Assembly: GCA_964552235.1 (NCBI GenBank)
Contig: CAZKGO010000005.1
Span: forward strand, 1-64,000
DNA from: CAVTHK01 sp964552235
Lineage (GTDB): Bacteria > Spirochaetota > Spirochaetia > SZUA-6 > CAVTHK01
Length of the DNA: 64,000 nucleotides
Direction of reading: 5' to 3'
Positions 8,445 to 16,932 of the stretch are shown here, piece after piece. Position 1 is the stretch's first letter; the number at the start of each line of letters is the position of its first letter. The position numbers were made by a program, and so were the translations under genes. The notes under the pieces are model-generated. The model was given only the letters and a program-made list of their open reading frames with translations, was not told where the DNA came from and did no database searches.

Positions 8445-9404
8445 ATGGTGGCCAGGAGACGTGCGGCGCGGGCTGGGTTCGAGCTTTCCGAATATGGGCT
8501 GGGCGCGTGGGCTCTCGGCGGGCGCCGCTACGGCAGGGTCGAGGAGCGCGCCGCGATTGAGGTCTGCGGGGCCTACGTGGAGGCCGGCGGCAACCTGATC
8601 GACACCGCGCGCGGCTACGAGGACAGCGAGCGGATGATCGGGCTGTTCCTCAAGCGGTTCGGAGGCAGGGAGCGCCTGTTCGTCGCCTCCAAGACCGAAG
8701 GCGGCAGCCGGCCCGGGACCGTGGGGCAGATCAGGGCGGATCTCCGCGCCTCCCTCGAGGCGCTCGGCACGGACTACCTGGACATCTACTACCTGCATCA
8801 GCCGCCCGAAGAGCCGGCGCTGATCGAAGAGGCGGTCGGCGAGATGGTGCGCCTGAGAGACCAGGGCGTCGTACGCTCGATCGGCGCATCGATCAAGGGG
8901 CCGAACGTGACCCGAGCCACCGAGGACCTCTGCCGGCGCTACATGGCGACCGGTCAGATCGATTTTCTCCAGGTTGTGTACAGCGTCCTGCGGCAGAGAA
9001 ACGCCGCTGTGATCGAAGAGGCTTCGCATCTCGGCATCGGCGTGATCGCCCGCACGACGCTGGAAAGCGGTCTGCTCACCGGGGCCTACCCACCTGGTCA
9101 CAGGTTCGTTGAACCCGACCAGCGGGCCCGATACCGGCCCGCGAACCTGGACTTTGTCCTCGGCGAGGTCGAAACGATGAAGAAGTCGGTCGTGCGGGCG
9201 CCCTACGGCGAGCTGGCGCACGTGGCCCTGCGCTTCGCGCTTCGCCTGCCTGGGGTGACCAGCATCATCGTCGGCGCCGAGCGTCCCGACCAGGTCCGCT
9301 CGAACCTGGCGGCGGCGGCGCTGCCCCCGCTGCCCGCCGACATCGTCGAGGCTCTCGAGAGCCGCTACGGCTCGGTGACCGAGCGGGCCAACTACTTCGA
9401 CTGA
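8445..9404 (+). CDS. aldo/keto reductase
   Basis: 319 residues from the ATG at 8445, which follows GAGGAGGTG by about 5 bases. The catalytic tetrad is intact: Asp53 and Tyr58 in IDTARGYEDSE, Lys83 in VASKT and His118 in YLHQP. The C-terminal IIVGAERPDQVRSNL is the NADP-binding signature of the family. It should reduce an aldehyde or ketone of a sugar or related compound with NADPH in the cytoplasm. The substrate is unknown, and no operon partner is on the same strand. Confidence 0.85.
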   Translation: MVARRRAARAGFELSEYGLGAWALGGRRYGRVEERAAIEVCGAYVEAGGNLIDTARGYEDSERMIGLFLKRFGGRERLFVASKTEGGSRPGTVGQIRADLRASLEALGTDYLDIYYLHQPPEEPALIEEAVGEMVRLRDQGVVRSIGASIKGPNVTRATEDLCRRYMATGQIDFLQVVYSVLRQRNAAVIEEASHLGIGVIARTTLESGLLTGAYPPGHRFVEPDQRARYRPANLDFVLGEVETMKKSVVRAPYGELAHVALRFALRLPGVTSIIVGAERPDQVRSNLAAAALPPLPADIVEALESRYGSVTERANYFD

Positions 9405-9421
9405 CCGACGCGCTCCCCCGC

Positions 9422-10927
9422 TCACCGCATTTCGACCCAGACCGGCGAGCCCCACGCCCACTGGCCGTTGTGCTGCGCCACGCGGCAGTAGTACCAGCTG
9501 TCGCCGCAGCCCGGGTCTTCGAGGACGGTGTCGATCTCGTAGCACTCGCGCGGTACGGCCCTGTGGACGCAGACCGACTCGGACAGCCAGCCCCGCAGCG
9601 GCCAGGCGCGGGAGCCCTCGAGCAGCCGCGCGAGGGCGAACGTGCGCCGCAGGCCGTTGGTTTCGATCGTCACTTCCGCGCCGGCTTCGGCCTCGACCTC
9701 GAAGACCAGGCTGCAGGTCGACGGCTCCTGAAGCGAGGGATTGCCCACCGTGGTCGACAGCCAAGCGCACTCCTCAACGCCCTGCTCGACGACCCGGTGG
9801 AGCGGGTCGTCCGTGGCGGCCGCTCCGAGCGCACCGGGGCTGATCGAGGCCCCCGCGCGAAAGCACTTTTCGACGCCGAGGATGCGGCCGCCGCGGATCG
9901 CGAGTCGAGCGTCCCAGAGAGTGGCCCGCCTCTTGTCGCCCCAGCCCCATTCGACGCGGAACTTCAAGCGCCCGGCCGTCGGCACCGCAGCGGCAGGGCG
10001 GCCGGGCAGGTGGGCGATGACGGCTCCGCTGCGGATGATCTCGACGTGGCTTACAGCGTCGCTCGCGCGCACGTGCAGGGCGATCACGCGCCGGCCGCCG
10101 GGGGCGGCGCGCACGACGCTTCCCATGGCCGCCCCGTCGACGCTGAAGTCGACCGCGATACGGTCGCCGGTCACCGCGTACACGCGCCGCGCCTTGAACG
10201 CGTCCCACAGCTCCTGCCGGGAAAGCCCCGTCGCCCACGCGCCGACCCGGCCGCCCCCGTGGTGGCCCGGGTAGCCGGTGTGGGTGTCCGTCGAGCCGAC
10301 AAAGCCGAACCGCAGCCCGCGCCTCAGCCCCTCGCGTGCGAGGCTCCCGGATTCGCGCGGACCCATGTCGTGCAGGTAGGGATAGGGCGCCTCGTCGCTC
10401 TCCGAGCAGCCGTGCAGCGAGTAGATTTCAACGAACGGCGACCTGTCCTCGGTGTAGGCGTCCCAGTTGATGCCGCGCAGTCCCTTCGGATAGCCGATGT
10501 GGTGGGGGATCACGAGCGCGTCGTGGCTGCCCGTCCGCTCCTTGATCTCGGCCGGAGTCTCGGCATCGAACAGCGGCGCTGCGTCGGCGGGGAAGTACAC
10601 GTTGTGGTCGCCGTAGGCGAGCGAGTGCCACTCCCAGCTCGGGAACACGACCAGCCGTCCTCGCCGGTCGCGCTCGCCCATGGTCCTGACCGCTTCGGTC
10701 CAGCCTCGCGCCAGACGCTCGAAGCCCGCCGTGTGGTAGTCGATGATCTCGCCGTACTGCCGCCGGTCGCGGGGCATGTCCGGCCACTTGGCGTGGCCGG
10801 TGATCGAGCAAAAGTCCAGGTGCTCGGCCGCGGCCGACAGCGCGCCCTCCAGAGTTCCGGCGCCGTAGCTGATGCCGCAGTGGGCATGCAGGTCGCCCCA
10901 GTAGAGCTTGAGCGGTTCGTCGCCCAT
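9422..10927 (-). CDS. DUF3604-type PHP-like metal-dependent protein
   Basis: 501 residues. The N-terminus LYWGDLHAHCGISYG, the later ITGHAKW, VIPHHIGYP and GSTDTHTGYPG motifs supply the His/Asp metal ligands of PHP-fold hydrolases and match DUF3604 (PF12228). The C-terminal third looks like a beta-sandwich. No signal peptide is seen. DUF3604 proteins have no settled reaction; a phosphoesterase or a hydrolase in sugar metabolism is plausible. It lies 35 bases downstream of the barrel protein gene on the same strand and may be cotranscribed. Confidence 0.75.
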   Translation of the reverse strand: MGDEPLKLYWGDLHAHCGISYGAGTLEGALSAAAEHLDFCSITGHAKWPDMPRDRRQYGEIIDYHTAGFERLARGWTEAVRTMGERDRRGRLVVFPSWEWHSLAYGDHNVYFPADAAPLFDAETPAEIKERTGSHDALVIPHHIGYPKGLRGINWDAYTEDRSPFVEIYSLHGCSESDEAPYPYLHDMGPRESGSLAREGLRRGLRFGFVGSTDTHTGYPGHHGGGRVGAWATGLSRQELWDAFKARRVYAVTGDRIAVDFSVDGAAMGSVVRAAPGGRRVIALHVRASDAVSHVEIIRSGAVIAHLPGRPAAAVPTAGRLKFRVEWGWGDKRRATLWDARLAIRGGRILGVEKCFRAGASISPGALGAAATDDPLHRVVEQGVEECAWLSTTVGNPSLQEPSTCSLVFEVEAEAGAEVTIETNGLRRTFALARLLEGSRAWPLRGWLSESVCVHRAVPRECYEIDTVLEDPGCGDSWYYCRVAQHNGQWAWGSPVWVEMR

Positions 10928-10962
10928 AGGCCCTCTCCCGCAGCTCAGTGGGGCGCAGCCGC

Positions 10963-11427
10963 TCAGCGGCGCGGGCCGAAGAAGAAGCGCACGCCGAGTC
11001 CGGCGTTGAGCTCGAACTCCGTGGCCGGGATCAGGTCGACGACGCCGGCGACCTCCACGAAGAGGTCGAGCGGGACGCTCTTGAACAGGTACACGAGACC
11101 GACCGGGACGCGCACGCCGATGCGCGCGTCGTCCTCGAGCTTGACCCGCGCCCCGGCGCCGAAGTCCAGGAGCAGCGACCCATGCTCGAGGTCGGCAGGC
11201 AGCGAGACGTGCATCACGTAGTCGGCGTGAAGGTGGAACGCCGCCGGGTCCACGAACGACCAGGCCGCGGCCGCGTCGACCGCGGTGGCCCGCGTCAACC
11301 AGAGCTTCCCCGAGATGCCCGTGGGCGAGCCGACGATGATGCCCAGGCCGAGGCCATGGTCCTGACCGTGGGCCCCTGCGATCGCGACCGCCATCAGGAT
11401 GGCGGCGACTACCGACCTTGATTTCAT
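10963..11427 (-). CDS. small outer-membrane beta-barrel protein (BAPKO_0422/DUF3996-like)
   Basis: 154 residues from the ATG at 11427, with a signal peptide ending near AGAHGQ and alternating hydrophobic strands ending in GVRFFFGPRR. The pattern GLGIIVGSPTGISGKLW, LHADYVMH, IGVRVPVGL and DLIPATEFELNAGLGVRF resembles the spirochaetal BAPKO_0422-like barrels. It probably sits in the outer membrane; no function is known. The start was chosen because it begins the signal peptide and follows a GAGGGGG site. Confidence 0.7.
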   Translation of the reverse strand: MKSRSVVAAILMAVAIAGAHGQDHGLGLGIIVGSPTGISGKLWLTRATAVDAAAAWSFVDPAAFHLHADYVMHVSLPADLEHGSLLLDFGAGARVKLEDDARIGVRVPVGLVYLFKSVPLDLFVEVAGVVDLIPATEFELNAGLGVRFFFGPRR

Positions 11428-11531
11428 GGCGACCCCCTCGAGAACGGGCGGCGCCGCCTGGGGCGGCCGCCCGCTCAAGAGTAAGAAACCGCGCATCGCA
11501 CAGTCAAGCGCCGCGCCCGAGGACCGCCTGC

Positions 11532-12095
11532 TCAGTCCCTGAAGACCGGCAGCCGCTCCAGGTACACCAGGTCGCCCTTGTCGTAGCCGCCCTCTTCGAG
11601 GAGCACGGCCACCTTGCAGATCACTCTACAGCCGGCCTTGGTCAGGAGGCGCTCGAGCCCCACGATCGAGCCGCCTGTCGAAACGACGTCATCGACCACG
11701 CAGACCTGCCTTCCCCTGATCTTCTCGACGTCCGGTCCGTTGAGCACGAGCAGCTGCTTGCCTGCGGTGGTGATCGACTGCACTTCTTCGGTCAGCGGGT
11801 TCTGCATGTAGGATTTCACCGACTTGCGCACGACGACGTAGTTGACCTGCGACAGGCGGGCGAGGGCGTGCGCGAGCGGGATCGCCTTGGCCTCGGGGCA
11901 GACCAGCACGTCGATCTCGTACTTGGGGAACTGCGGGTGACTGTAGAGGGCGTCGGCGCTCTTCTCGATCAGCTCTGTGTCGCCCAGCATCACGAAACTG
12001 GCGATGCTGAGTGACGGGGAGACGCGGACCTTGGGCAGGTGCCGCGTCACCCCCGCGACCGTGAGCTTGTAAGTGCCTTGCGGTGCGGCAGCCAT
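11532..12095 (-). CDS. purine phosphoribosyltransferase (apt-like)
   Basis: 187 residues with the PRPP-binding loop VCVVDDVVSTGGS near residue 130. The Lys-Ser-rich YVVVRKSVKSYM segment is typical of adenine/xanthine phosphoribosyltransferases. It should join a free purine base and PRPP to form a nucleotide in the cytoplasm. Its start codon lies 3 bases past the stop of the purine permease gene, so import and capture of the base are co-encoded. Adenine versus xanthine specificity cannot be decided by eye. Confidence 0.8.
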   Translation of the reverse strand: MAAAPQGTYKLTVAGVTRHLPKVRVSPSLSIASFVMLGDTELIEKSADALYSHPQFPKYEIDVLVCPEAKAIPLAHALARLSQVNYVVVRKSVKSYMQNPLTEEVQSITTAGKQLLVLNGPDVEKIRGRQVCVVDDVVSTGGSIVGLERLLTKAGCRVICKVAVLLEEGGYDKGDLVYLERLPVFRD

Positions 12096-12098
12096 CGC

Positions 12099-13270
12099 TC
12101 AGATCCCGAAGACAAGGCGCACGATCACGCCGGCCACCAGGCCGAAGAACGGGTTGAACCGGGCGGTCACCAGCACCGTCGCGCCGATCACCATGCCCAT
12201 CGGCGCAAAGCCGAAGGGACCCTGCACAACGCCCGCCTCGGCGATGGCGCCCTGGATGTTGGTGGCAAAGGTGACAAAAGCGCCGAGCACGAAGAGGAAG
12301 CCGGCGATCGATGAACGGTGCACGTAGCGGCCGATGACCGGCAGCAGCTTGAGCAGCAGGATCGCCGCCATGATCCCCATCATGAGGACCGACGTGAGCA
12401 CGGGCGCCGGAGCGGTGGCGGTTCCCGAGATGATCGACTCGACCGGACCGCCGCCGAAGAGGCTCGAGCCCATGTCGGCGAGGCTCGAGTAGATGGCCAA
12501 ATGATCGATGTTGATCGGCGCCTTGGCGATGCCCGCGGTGATCTTGCCGAAGCTGATGTTCGCCCCGATGTTGAGGCAAGCGATGGCCAGCGCGCCGACC
12601 ACGATCCTGCGGTTCTTCCAGAACTTCNNNNNNNNNNCTTCCGGGTATGCGTGGGGATATGGCATTGACCGAACTTCCACTCGATGGGGGCGAGCCTGAA
12701 CTTCTCGCTCGCTTCGTCGACCTGCGGCACCTGGAATTGCTCGCGGAGCTTCTTGATGAGGGCCGGGTGCTTTCTCACGATGTTGAAGGTGATCGTGGCC
12801 AGGGCCACCGAGACGATGATCGTCCACGCGAGGTCCCTGGTGATGAACCAGACGATCAGGCCCGAGATCATCGAGACGGCTCCCGAGAGCCACTCGGACA
12901 TGAGCAGGTCGATGGAGACGTAGGCGAGGATGATGCCGACGCCGGCCATCATCGAGGTGACGATGATGGGCCCGATGGCGGCGACGATCGCCTCGTTGAG
13001 CCCCAGGATCGAGGGGATCAGCAGCAGGACGGCGCCCCAGAACACCAGGCTCAGCCGCTCGCTGCGGTTGGTTCCCATGGTTCCGGCCAGCGTGATCGTT
13101 TCGGCCTGGAACGAGATCGTCGCCACCGAGTTGAACGCCAGCGACCCGATGATGCCGACCGCGAAGGCGATGGCGGTCGGGAACGCCGCGAAGCCGTAGG
13201 TGAGCGCCAGCAGGCCCTGCGGGATCCCGTTGACGACTACCGCGAGAGCGGTGAGCACATTCTGGACCAT
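12099..13270 (-). CDS. NCS2-family xanthine/uracil/purine permease, interrupted by assembly gap
   Basis: The N-terminal part (13270 down to 12638, about 210 residues) and the C-terminal part (12627 down to 12099, about 176 residues) are in different frames on either side of ten Ns. Together they read as one nucleobase:cation symporter of the NCS2/AzgA type: NSVATISFQAETITLAGT early, then ACLNIGANISFGKITAGIA and FNPFFGLVAGVIVRLVFGI at the end, with some ten membrane segments. The frame change is most simply a wrong gap length, not a real frameshift. GGAGGG precedes the start at 13270. It forms an operon with the following phosphoribosyltransferase. Confidence 0.75.
12628..12637. other. assembly gap (10 N)
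   Basis: Ten consecutive N bases inside the permease gene. The residues just before the gap on the N-terminal side do not look like permease sequence, so bases beside the gap may also be unreliable. The true length is unknown. Confidence 0.99.
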
Positions 13271-13294
13271 TCGACCCTCCTCTGGAATCGCCGC

Positions 13295-13324
13295 TTGGTA
13301 CCATGGAACGGTGCGGTTTGCCAA
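13295..13324 (-). promoter_or_regulatory. promoter of purine permease operon
   Basis: On the minus strand, TTGGCA (13324-13319), 18 bases, TACCAA (13300-13295). It gives a leader of about 18 bases carrying the ribosome binding site of the permease gene. Confidence 0.45.
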
Positions 13325-13381
13325 CGTGCGGCGCCGCGTTTTCTCTGCGCCGATCGCGCCCACGGCGCCCCGGGGCTGCGG

Positions 13382-13410
13382 GTGACAGCGGCGGGGAGCC
13401 GTGGTAGGGT
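13382..13410 (+). promoter_or_regulatory. promoter of CFA-synthase-like gene
   Basis: GTGACA at 13382-13387, 17 bases, TAGGGT at 13405-13410. A short A run and a GGAGG ribosome binding site lie between it and the ATG at 13439. It is back-to-back with the permease promoter. Confidence 0.45.
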
Positions 13411-13438
13411 GGAAAAAAAAGAGCCTGGAGGCGGGGAC

Positions 13439-14554
13439 ATGGCTGCAGACAGGGAGATCGCCCGGCAGCTCCTGGGCCTGGCAGGGATTGCCATCGACGG
13501 CGACCAGCCGTGGGATATCCGGGTGCACGACGAGCGGCTGTACAGCCGCGTGCTGCGGGACGGGACTCTCGGCCTGGGTGAATCCTACATGGACGGCTGG
13601 TGGGACTGCCCCGCGGTCGACCAGTTCATCGACCGGATCGTGCGGGCGAACCTCCAGAACAAGGTGAAAGGCCACTGGAAGCTGGCCGCGCACGTCCTGC
13701 GCTCGCGGCTGTTCAACGCCCAGAGCCGCGGCCGCGCCTTTCAGGTGGGCGAGCGGCACTACGACCTCGGCAACGACCTCTACCGGGCGATGCTCGACAG
13801 GCGTTTGTGCTACACCTGCGCCTACTGGAAGGACGCGCGCACCCTGGATGAGGCCCAGGAGGCCAAGCTCGACCTCGTCTGCCGCAAGATCGGCCTCCGT
13901 GAGGGCATGAGCGTGCTGGAGCTCGGCTGCGGGTGGGGCTCCTTTGCCCGCTACGCCGCCGAAAAGTACGGCGCCAGGGTCACGGGCGTCACGGTGTCCA
14001 GGGAGCAGGTCGAGCTCGGCGGCGAGCTGTGCCGGGGCCTGCCGGTGACACTCGAGCTCAAGGACTACCGCGAGGTGTCTGGCCTGTACGACCGCGTGGT
14101 CTCCATCGGCATCCTCGAGCACGTGGGCTGCCGCAACTACCGCACCTACATGGAAGTGGTGGACCGCTGCCTCAACGACGACGGCATCGCCCTCGTCCAC
14201 ACCATCGGCCAGAACCTGAGCACAGCCGCCGGCGACCCGTGGCTCGACAGGTACATCTTTCCCAACGGCATGCTGCCTTCGGTCGCCCAGATCGCCAGGG
14301 CCATGGAAGGCCTCTTTGTCATGGAGGACTGGCACAACTTCGGACCGCACTACGACCCGACGCTGATGGCCTGGCACGCGAATTTCGAAAAGGCGTGGCC
14401 TGCCCTGGAGCAGCGCTACGGCAAGCGCTTCTACCGCATGTGGCGCTACTACCTGCTGAGCAGCGCCGGCGGGTTCCGCTCTCGCAACATTCAGCTCTGG
14501 CAGGTCGTCATGACCCGTCCCGGACGCGCCCAGCCCGACTGCCGGGCGAGCTGA
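13439..14554 (+). CDS. cfa: cyclopropane-fatty-acyl-phospholipid synthase-like methyltransferase
   Basis: 371 residues, close to E. coli Cfa (382). The SAM-binding motif VLELGCGWGS is near residue 160, preceded by HYDLGNDLYRAMLDRRLCYTC, and followed by SIGILEHVG and the lipid-site MWRYYLLSSAGGFRSRNIQLWQVV. It should transfer a methylene or methyl group from SAM to unsaturated acyl chains at the membrane. The Cys found in the ACAGAF part of E. coli Cfa is Ser here. It overlaps the next gene by one base (TGATG), so translation is coupled to a flavoprotein, which suggests a modified methylated lipid product. Confidence 0.85.
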   Translation: MAADREIARQLLGLAGIAIDGDQPWDIRVHDERLYSRVLRDGTLGLGESYMDGWWDCPAVDQFIDRIVRANLQNKVKGHWKLAAHVLRSRLFNAQSRGRAFQVGERHYDLGNDLYRAMLDRRLCYTCAYWKDARTLDEAQEAKLDLVCRKIGLREGMSVLELGCGWGSFARYAAEKYGARVTGVTVSREQVELGGELCRGLPVTLELKDYREVSGLYDRVVSIGILEHVGCRNYRTYMEVVDRCLNDDGIALVHTIGQNLSTAAGDPWLDRYIFPNGMLPSVAQIARAMEGLFVMEDWHNFGPHYDPTLMAWHANFEKAWPALEQRYGKRFYRMWRYYLLSSAGGFRSRNIQLWQVVMTRPGRAQPDCRAS

Positions 14555-15552
14555 TGGTCGAGACGGAAGTCATCGTAGTCGGCGGCGGACCCGCGGGCTC
14601 CACCTGCGCCCGCGAGCTGGTGCGGCGGGGGGTCGACTGCCTCCTGCTGGACAAGTGCGACTTTCCGCGCCCCAAGCCCTGCGCCGGGTGGATCACTCCC
14701 CGGGTCCGCGAGCTGCTCGAGCTCGCAGCCTATCCCCATGCGCTGGTCCGGCTCCGCGAGCTGCTGGTGCATTTCCGCGGGCGTCGGCTGCGGGTTCCCA
14801 CCACTCAGTACTCCGTGCGCAGAATCGAGCTCGACCGCTGGCTGCTCGATCGCTGCGGTGCGCCCTTTCGCCGTCACGCAGTGGAGCGGGTCGAAGCGGC
14901 CGGCGGCTTCTACGTGATCGACGGCACCTTTCGGTGCCGCTTTCTCGTGGGCGCCGGAGGCACCTACTGCCCCGTCTACCGCGCCCTGTTCAGGCCCGGG
15001 CACCCGCGGGCGCGGGAAGCCATGATCACGACCCTCGAGGAAGAGATTGAAGGCTGCGGCGGCGACGAGCGGTGCCGCCTCTGGTTCTTCGACCACGGCC
15101 TCGCGGGCTACTCGTGGTACGTGCCCAAGGGCCCTGGCGTCGTCAATGTGGGCCTCGGCGGGGTGGCTGCAGCGCTGAGATCGAGCGGCTGCGACATCCG
15201 CAGGCACTGGAACCTGTTCACCGGCAAGCTCGAGGCTCTCGGCCTGGTGGCGAGGCGGGCGTGGCACCCGCGCGGCGGCAACTACTACGTCAGGCGCGGT
15301 CGCGCCTGCGCGCGGCTGGGCAACGCCTTTCTCGTGGGAGACGCCGCGGGGCTGGCCACGCGGGACATGGGCGAAGGCATCGGGGCCGCAGTCGAGAGCG
15401 GCATCCGCGCGGCCGCGGCGATCGCCGAGGGCCGCCCGTACCGCGTGGAGGCGGTCGGGGCATGGAGCGTGCCCGGCATCCTCACGGCCAGGCTGCTGCG
15501 CGTCCGCGGGAGGCGGGACCCTATCTCTGCGCTGACGCCGCCGAACGCTTGA
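14554..15552 (+). CDS. FAD-dependent oxidoreductase of the geranylgeranyl-reductase family
   Basis: 332 residues. The N-terminal FAD-binding VIVVGGGPAGSTCARELVRRG, the CAGWITPR motif after KPC, and the C-terminal FLVGDAAGLATRDMGEGIGAAVESG are those of group-I flavin hydroxylase/geranylgeranyl-reductase proteins that saturate isoprenoid or lipid double bonds. It is translationally coupled to the CFA-synthase-like methyltransferase, so a lipid substrate is likely. Its last 32 bases overlap the convergent ceramidase-like gene. Substrate and direction (reduction or oxidation) are not shown. Confidence 0.8.
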   Translation: MVETEVIVVGGGPAGSTCARELVRRGVDCLLLDKCDFPRPKPCAGWITPRVRELLELAAYPHALVRLRELLVHFRGRRLRVPTTQYSVRRIELDRWLLDRCGAPFRRHAVERVEAAGGFYVIDGTFRCRFLVGAGGTYCPVYRALFRPGHPRAREAMITTLEEEIEGCGGDERCRLWFFDHGLAGYSWYVPKGPGVVNVGLGGVAAALRSSGCDIRRHWNLFTGKLEALGLVARRAWHPRGGNYYVRRGRACARLGNAFLVGDAAGLATRDMGEGIGAAVESGIRAAAAIAEGRPYRVEAVGAWSVPGILTARLLRVRGRRDPISALTPPNA

Positions 15553-16903
15553 GCCGCTGCAGCGCAGCGCCGCATCGGCCGACGAGCTCGTCGGTCGTCT
15601 CGGGCGCAAACGCGGCAGGATGGCCGTAGTACTTGTAGGCCTCTGAGGCCTCGTAGCCGCCCTCGCGCAGAGCCTGCGCGGTCGGCAGGTAGCCCAGGCT
15701 CCCGCCCGTGTATCCTCCCACCAGCGTCACGGAAAAGGGGCTCGCGCGCTTGATGGCAAGGACGGTCTCTGCGAAGAGCTCGCCCGGCACCCCCACGAAG
15801 GCCACCTCGGCGCCGATCCGGAAAAAGGCGAGGCGCGATTCGACTGCGCCGCGCAGCAGGCCGCGCTCCTGCTGCTCGCGCATGCGCCTCGCCCACGCGG
15901 CCATGCACCGGGCTGCGGCCACGGGGTCGATGTGGACGCCGGGTGAGCCGGCCGGCCCCGCCTCCACTGCTGCGGCCCGCTGCTCGTGCATGAGCGCCTC
16001 CTCCTCGAGCTCGCCGCTGTCGGGAAGGCGGCCGTAGCGGAAGAGAAACGACTCGGAGGCCGCTTCGATGTCGGTGCCCGCGGCGGGCCGTGCCGACCCG
16101 AGGGCCCTCAACGCTGCGTCGGCAAGCTCGCGGCCCAGTCCCTCGATGTCGGACTCGTCGCCTTGCCTGAACTCTCCCGAGGCATCGCAGATGGCCGGCT
16201 TCACGTCTCCCGCTCCGCCCTGCAGAAAGGCGTACTCCAGGTCGGGCCCGAGCCGCTCGCGGAGGATGCGGCCGAGGCGGCCGGGGTAGTCGGCCGACAC
16301 CTTGAACAGGTCCACCGCCAGCGTCGTCGGGTGCATGCCGTAGCTCAGCAGCAGCCCGCGGGGCCGGCCGTCGGGCCCGTCGAAGCTCACGACAGCGAGC
16401 TGCGGATCGAAGGAGCCTTGGGGATTCGGCGACATGAGCACCCTGCCGTTCACGGACCGGCGCCGGTTGACACCGAGGTGTACGTCCGTCGCCGCGGCCC
16501 GCACGGCCGCGGGCCTCTCCGCGTCGATCGCAGCCCGGGCCGCTTCGCTCACCCTGGACGCCATCGAGGCGAAGTAGGCATCGTCGGCGGGCATGCCGGC
16601 GAGCTCGATGACCGGCGGTCCGGTATGGGTGTGGGTCGCGGTCAGAACGAGGAATTCTGCGCCGAAGCCGACCCGCTCGCGGACAGCCGCCTCCAGGCGC
16701 GCAGCCTGGGGCGGGCCGAGCTCGAGCAGATCCAGGTTGACGATCAGGATGCGCCGTCTGCCGTCGGTCAGGCTGAGGACGCGAGCGAACAGCGGGTCGA
16801 GCACCGCCTCGGCCGGCCGGTTGCGGTTGAGATGGCCGGAGAAACGACACCCGAGGGGGGGCGTGATGTCGGCTCGCGAGGCCCCAAAATGCAGTGATGC
16901 CAC
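15521..16903 (-). CDS. neutral/alkaline ceramidase-like hydrolase
   Basis: 460 residues. LHFGASRADITPPLG at the start, LTATHTHTGP, YGMHPTT and FLQGGAGDVKP are the zinc-site and core motifs of the neutral ceramidase N-terminal domain (PF04734). No signal peptide is visible, and the protein is shorter than full ceramidases, which carry an extra immunoglobulin-like domain. Proteins of this kind are usually annotated as ceramidase-domain hydrolases without tested activity. It is divergent from the DegT gene (29 bases between start codons), and its minus-strand TACAAT at 16929-16924 overlaps the likely -10 of that gene. Confidence 0.7.
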   Translation of the reverse strand: MASLHFGASRADITPPLGCRFSGHLNRNRPAEAVLDPLFARVLSLTDGRRRILIVNLDLLELGPPQAARLEAAVRERVGFGAEFLVLTATHTHTGPPVIELAGMPADDAYFASMASRVSEAARAAIDAERPAAVRAAATDVHLGVNRRRSVNGRVLMSPNPQGSFDPQLAVVSFDGPDGRPRGLLLSYGMHPTTLAVDLFKVSADYPGRLGRILRERLGPDLEYAFLQGGAGDVKPAICDASGEFRQGDESDIEGLGRELADAALRALGSARPAAGTDIEAASESFLFRYGRLPDSGELEEEALMHEQRAAAVEAGPAGSPGVHIDPVAAARCMAAWARRMREQQERGLLRGAVESRLAFFRIGAEVAFVGVPGELFAETVLAIKRASPFSVTLVGGYTGGSLGYLPTAQALREGGYEASEAYKYYGHPAAFAPETTDELVGRCGAALQRLKRSAASAQR

Positions 16904-16932
16904 GGCTTGCCTCTTCTGCTACCATTGTAGCC

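Noticed and set aside
13271..13438. Purine riboswitch in front of the permease operon
   Set aside because: The leader predicted from the promoter is only about 18 bases, too short, and no riboswitch core is visible.
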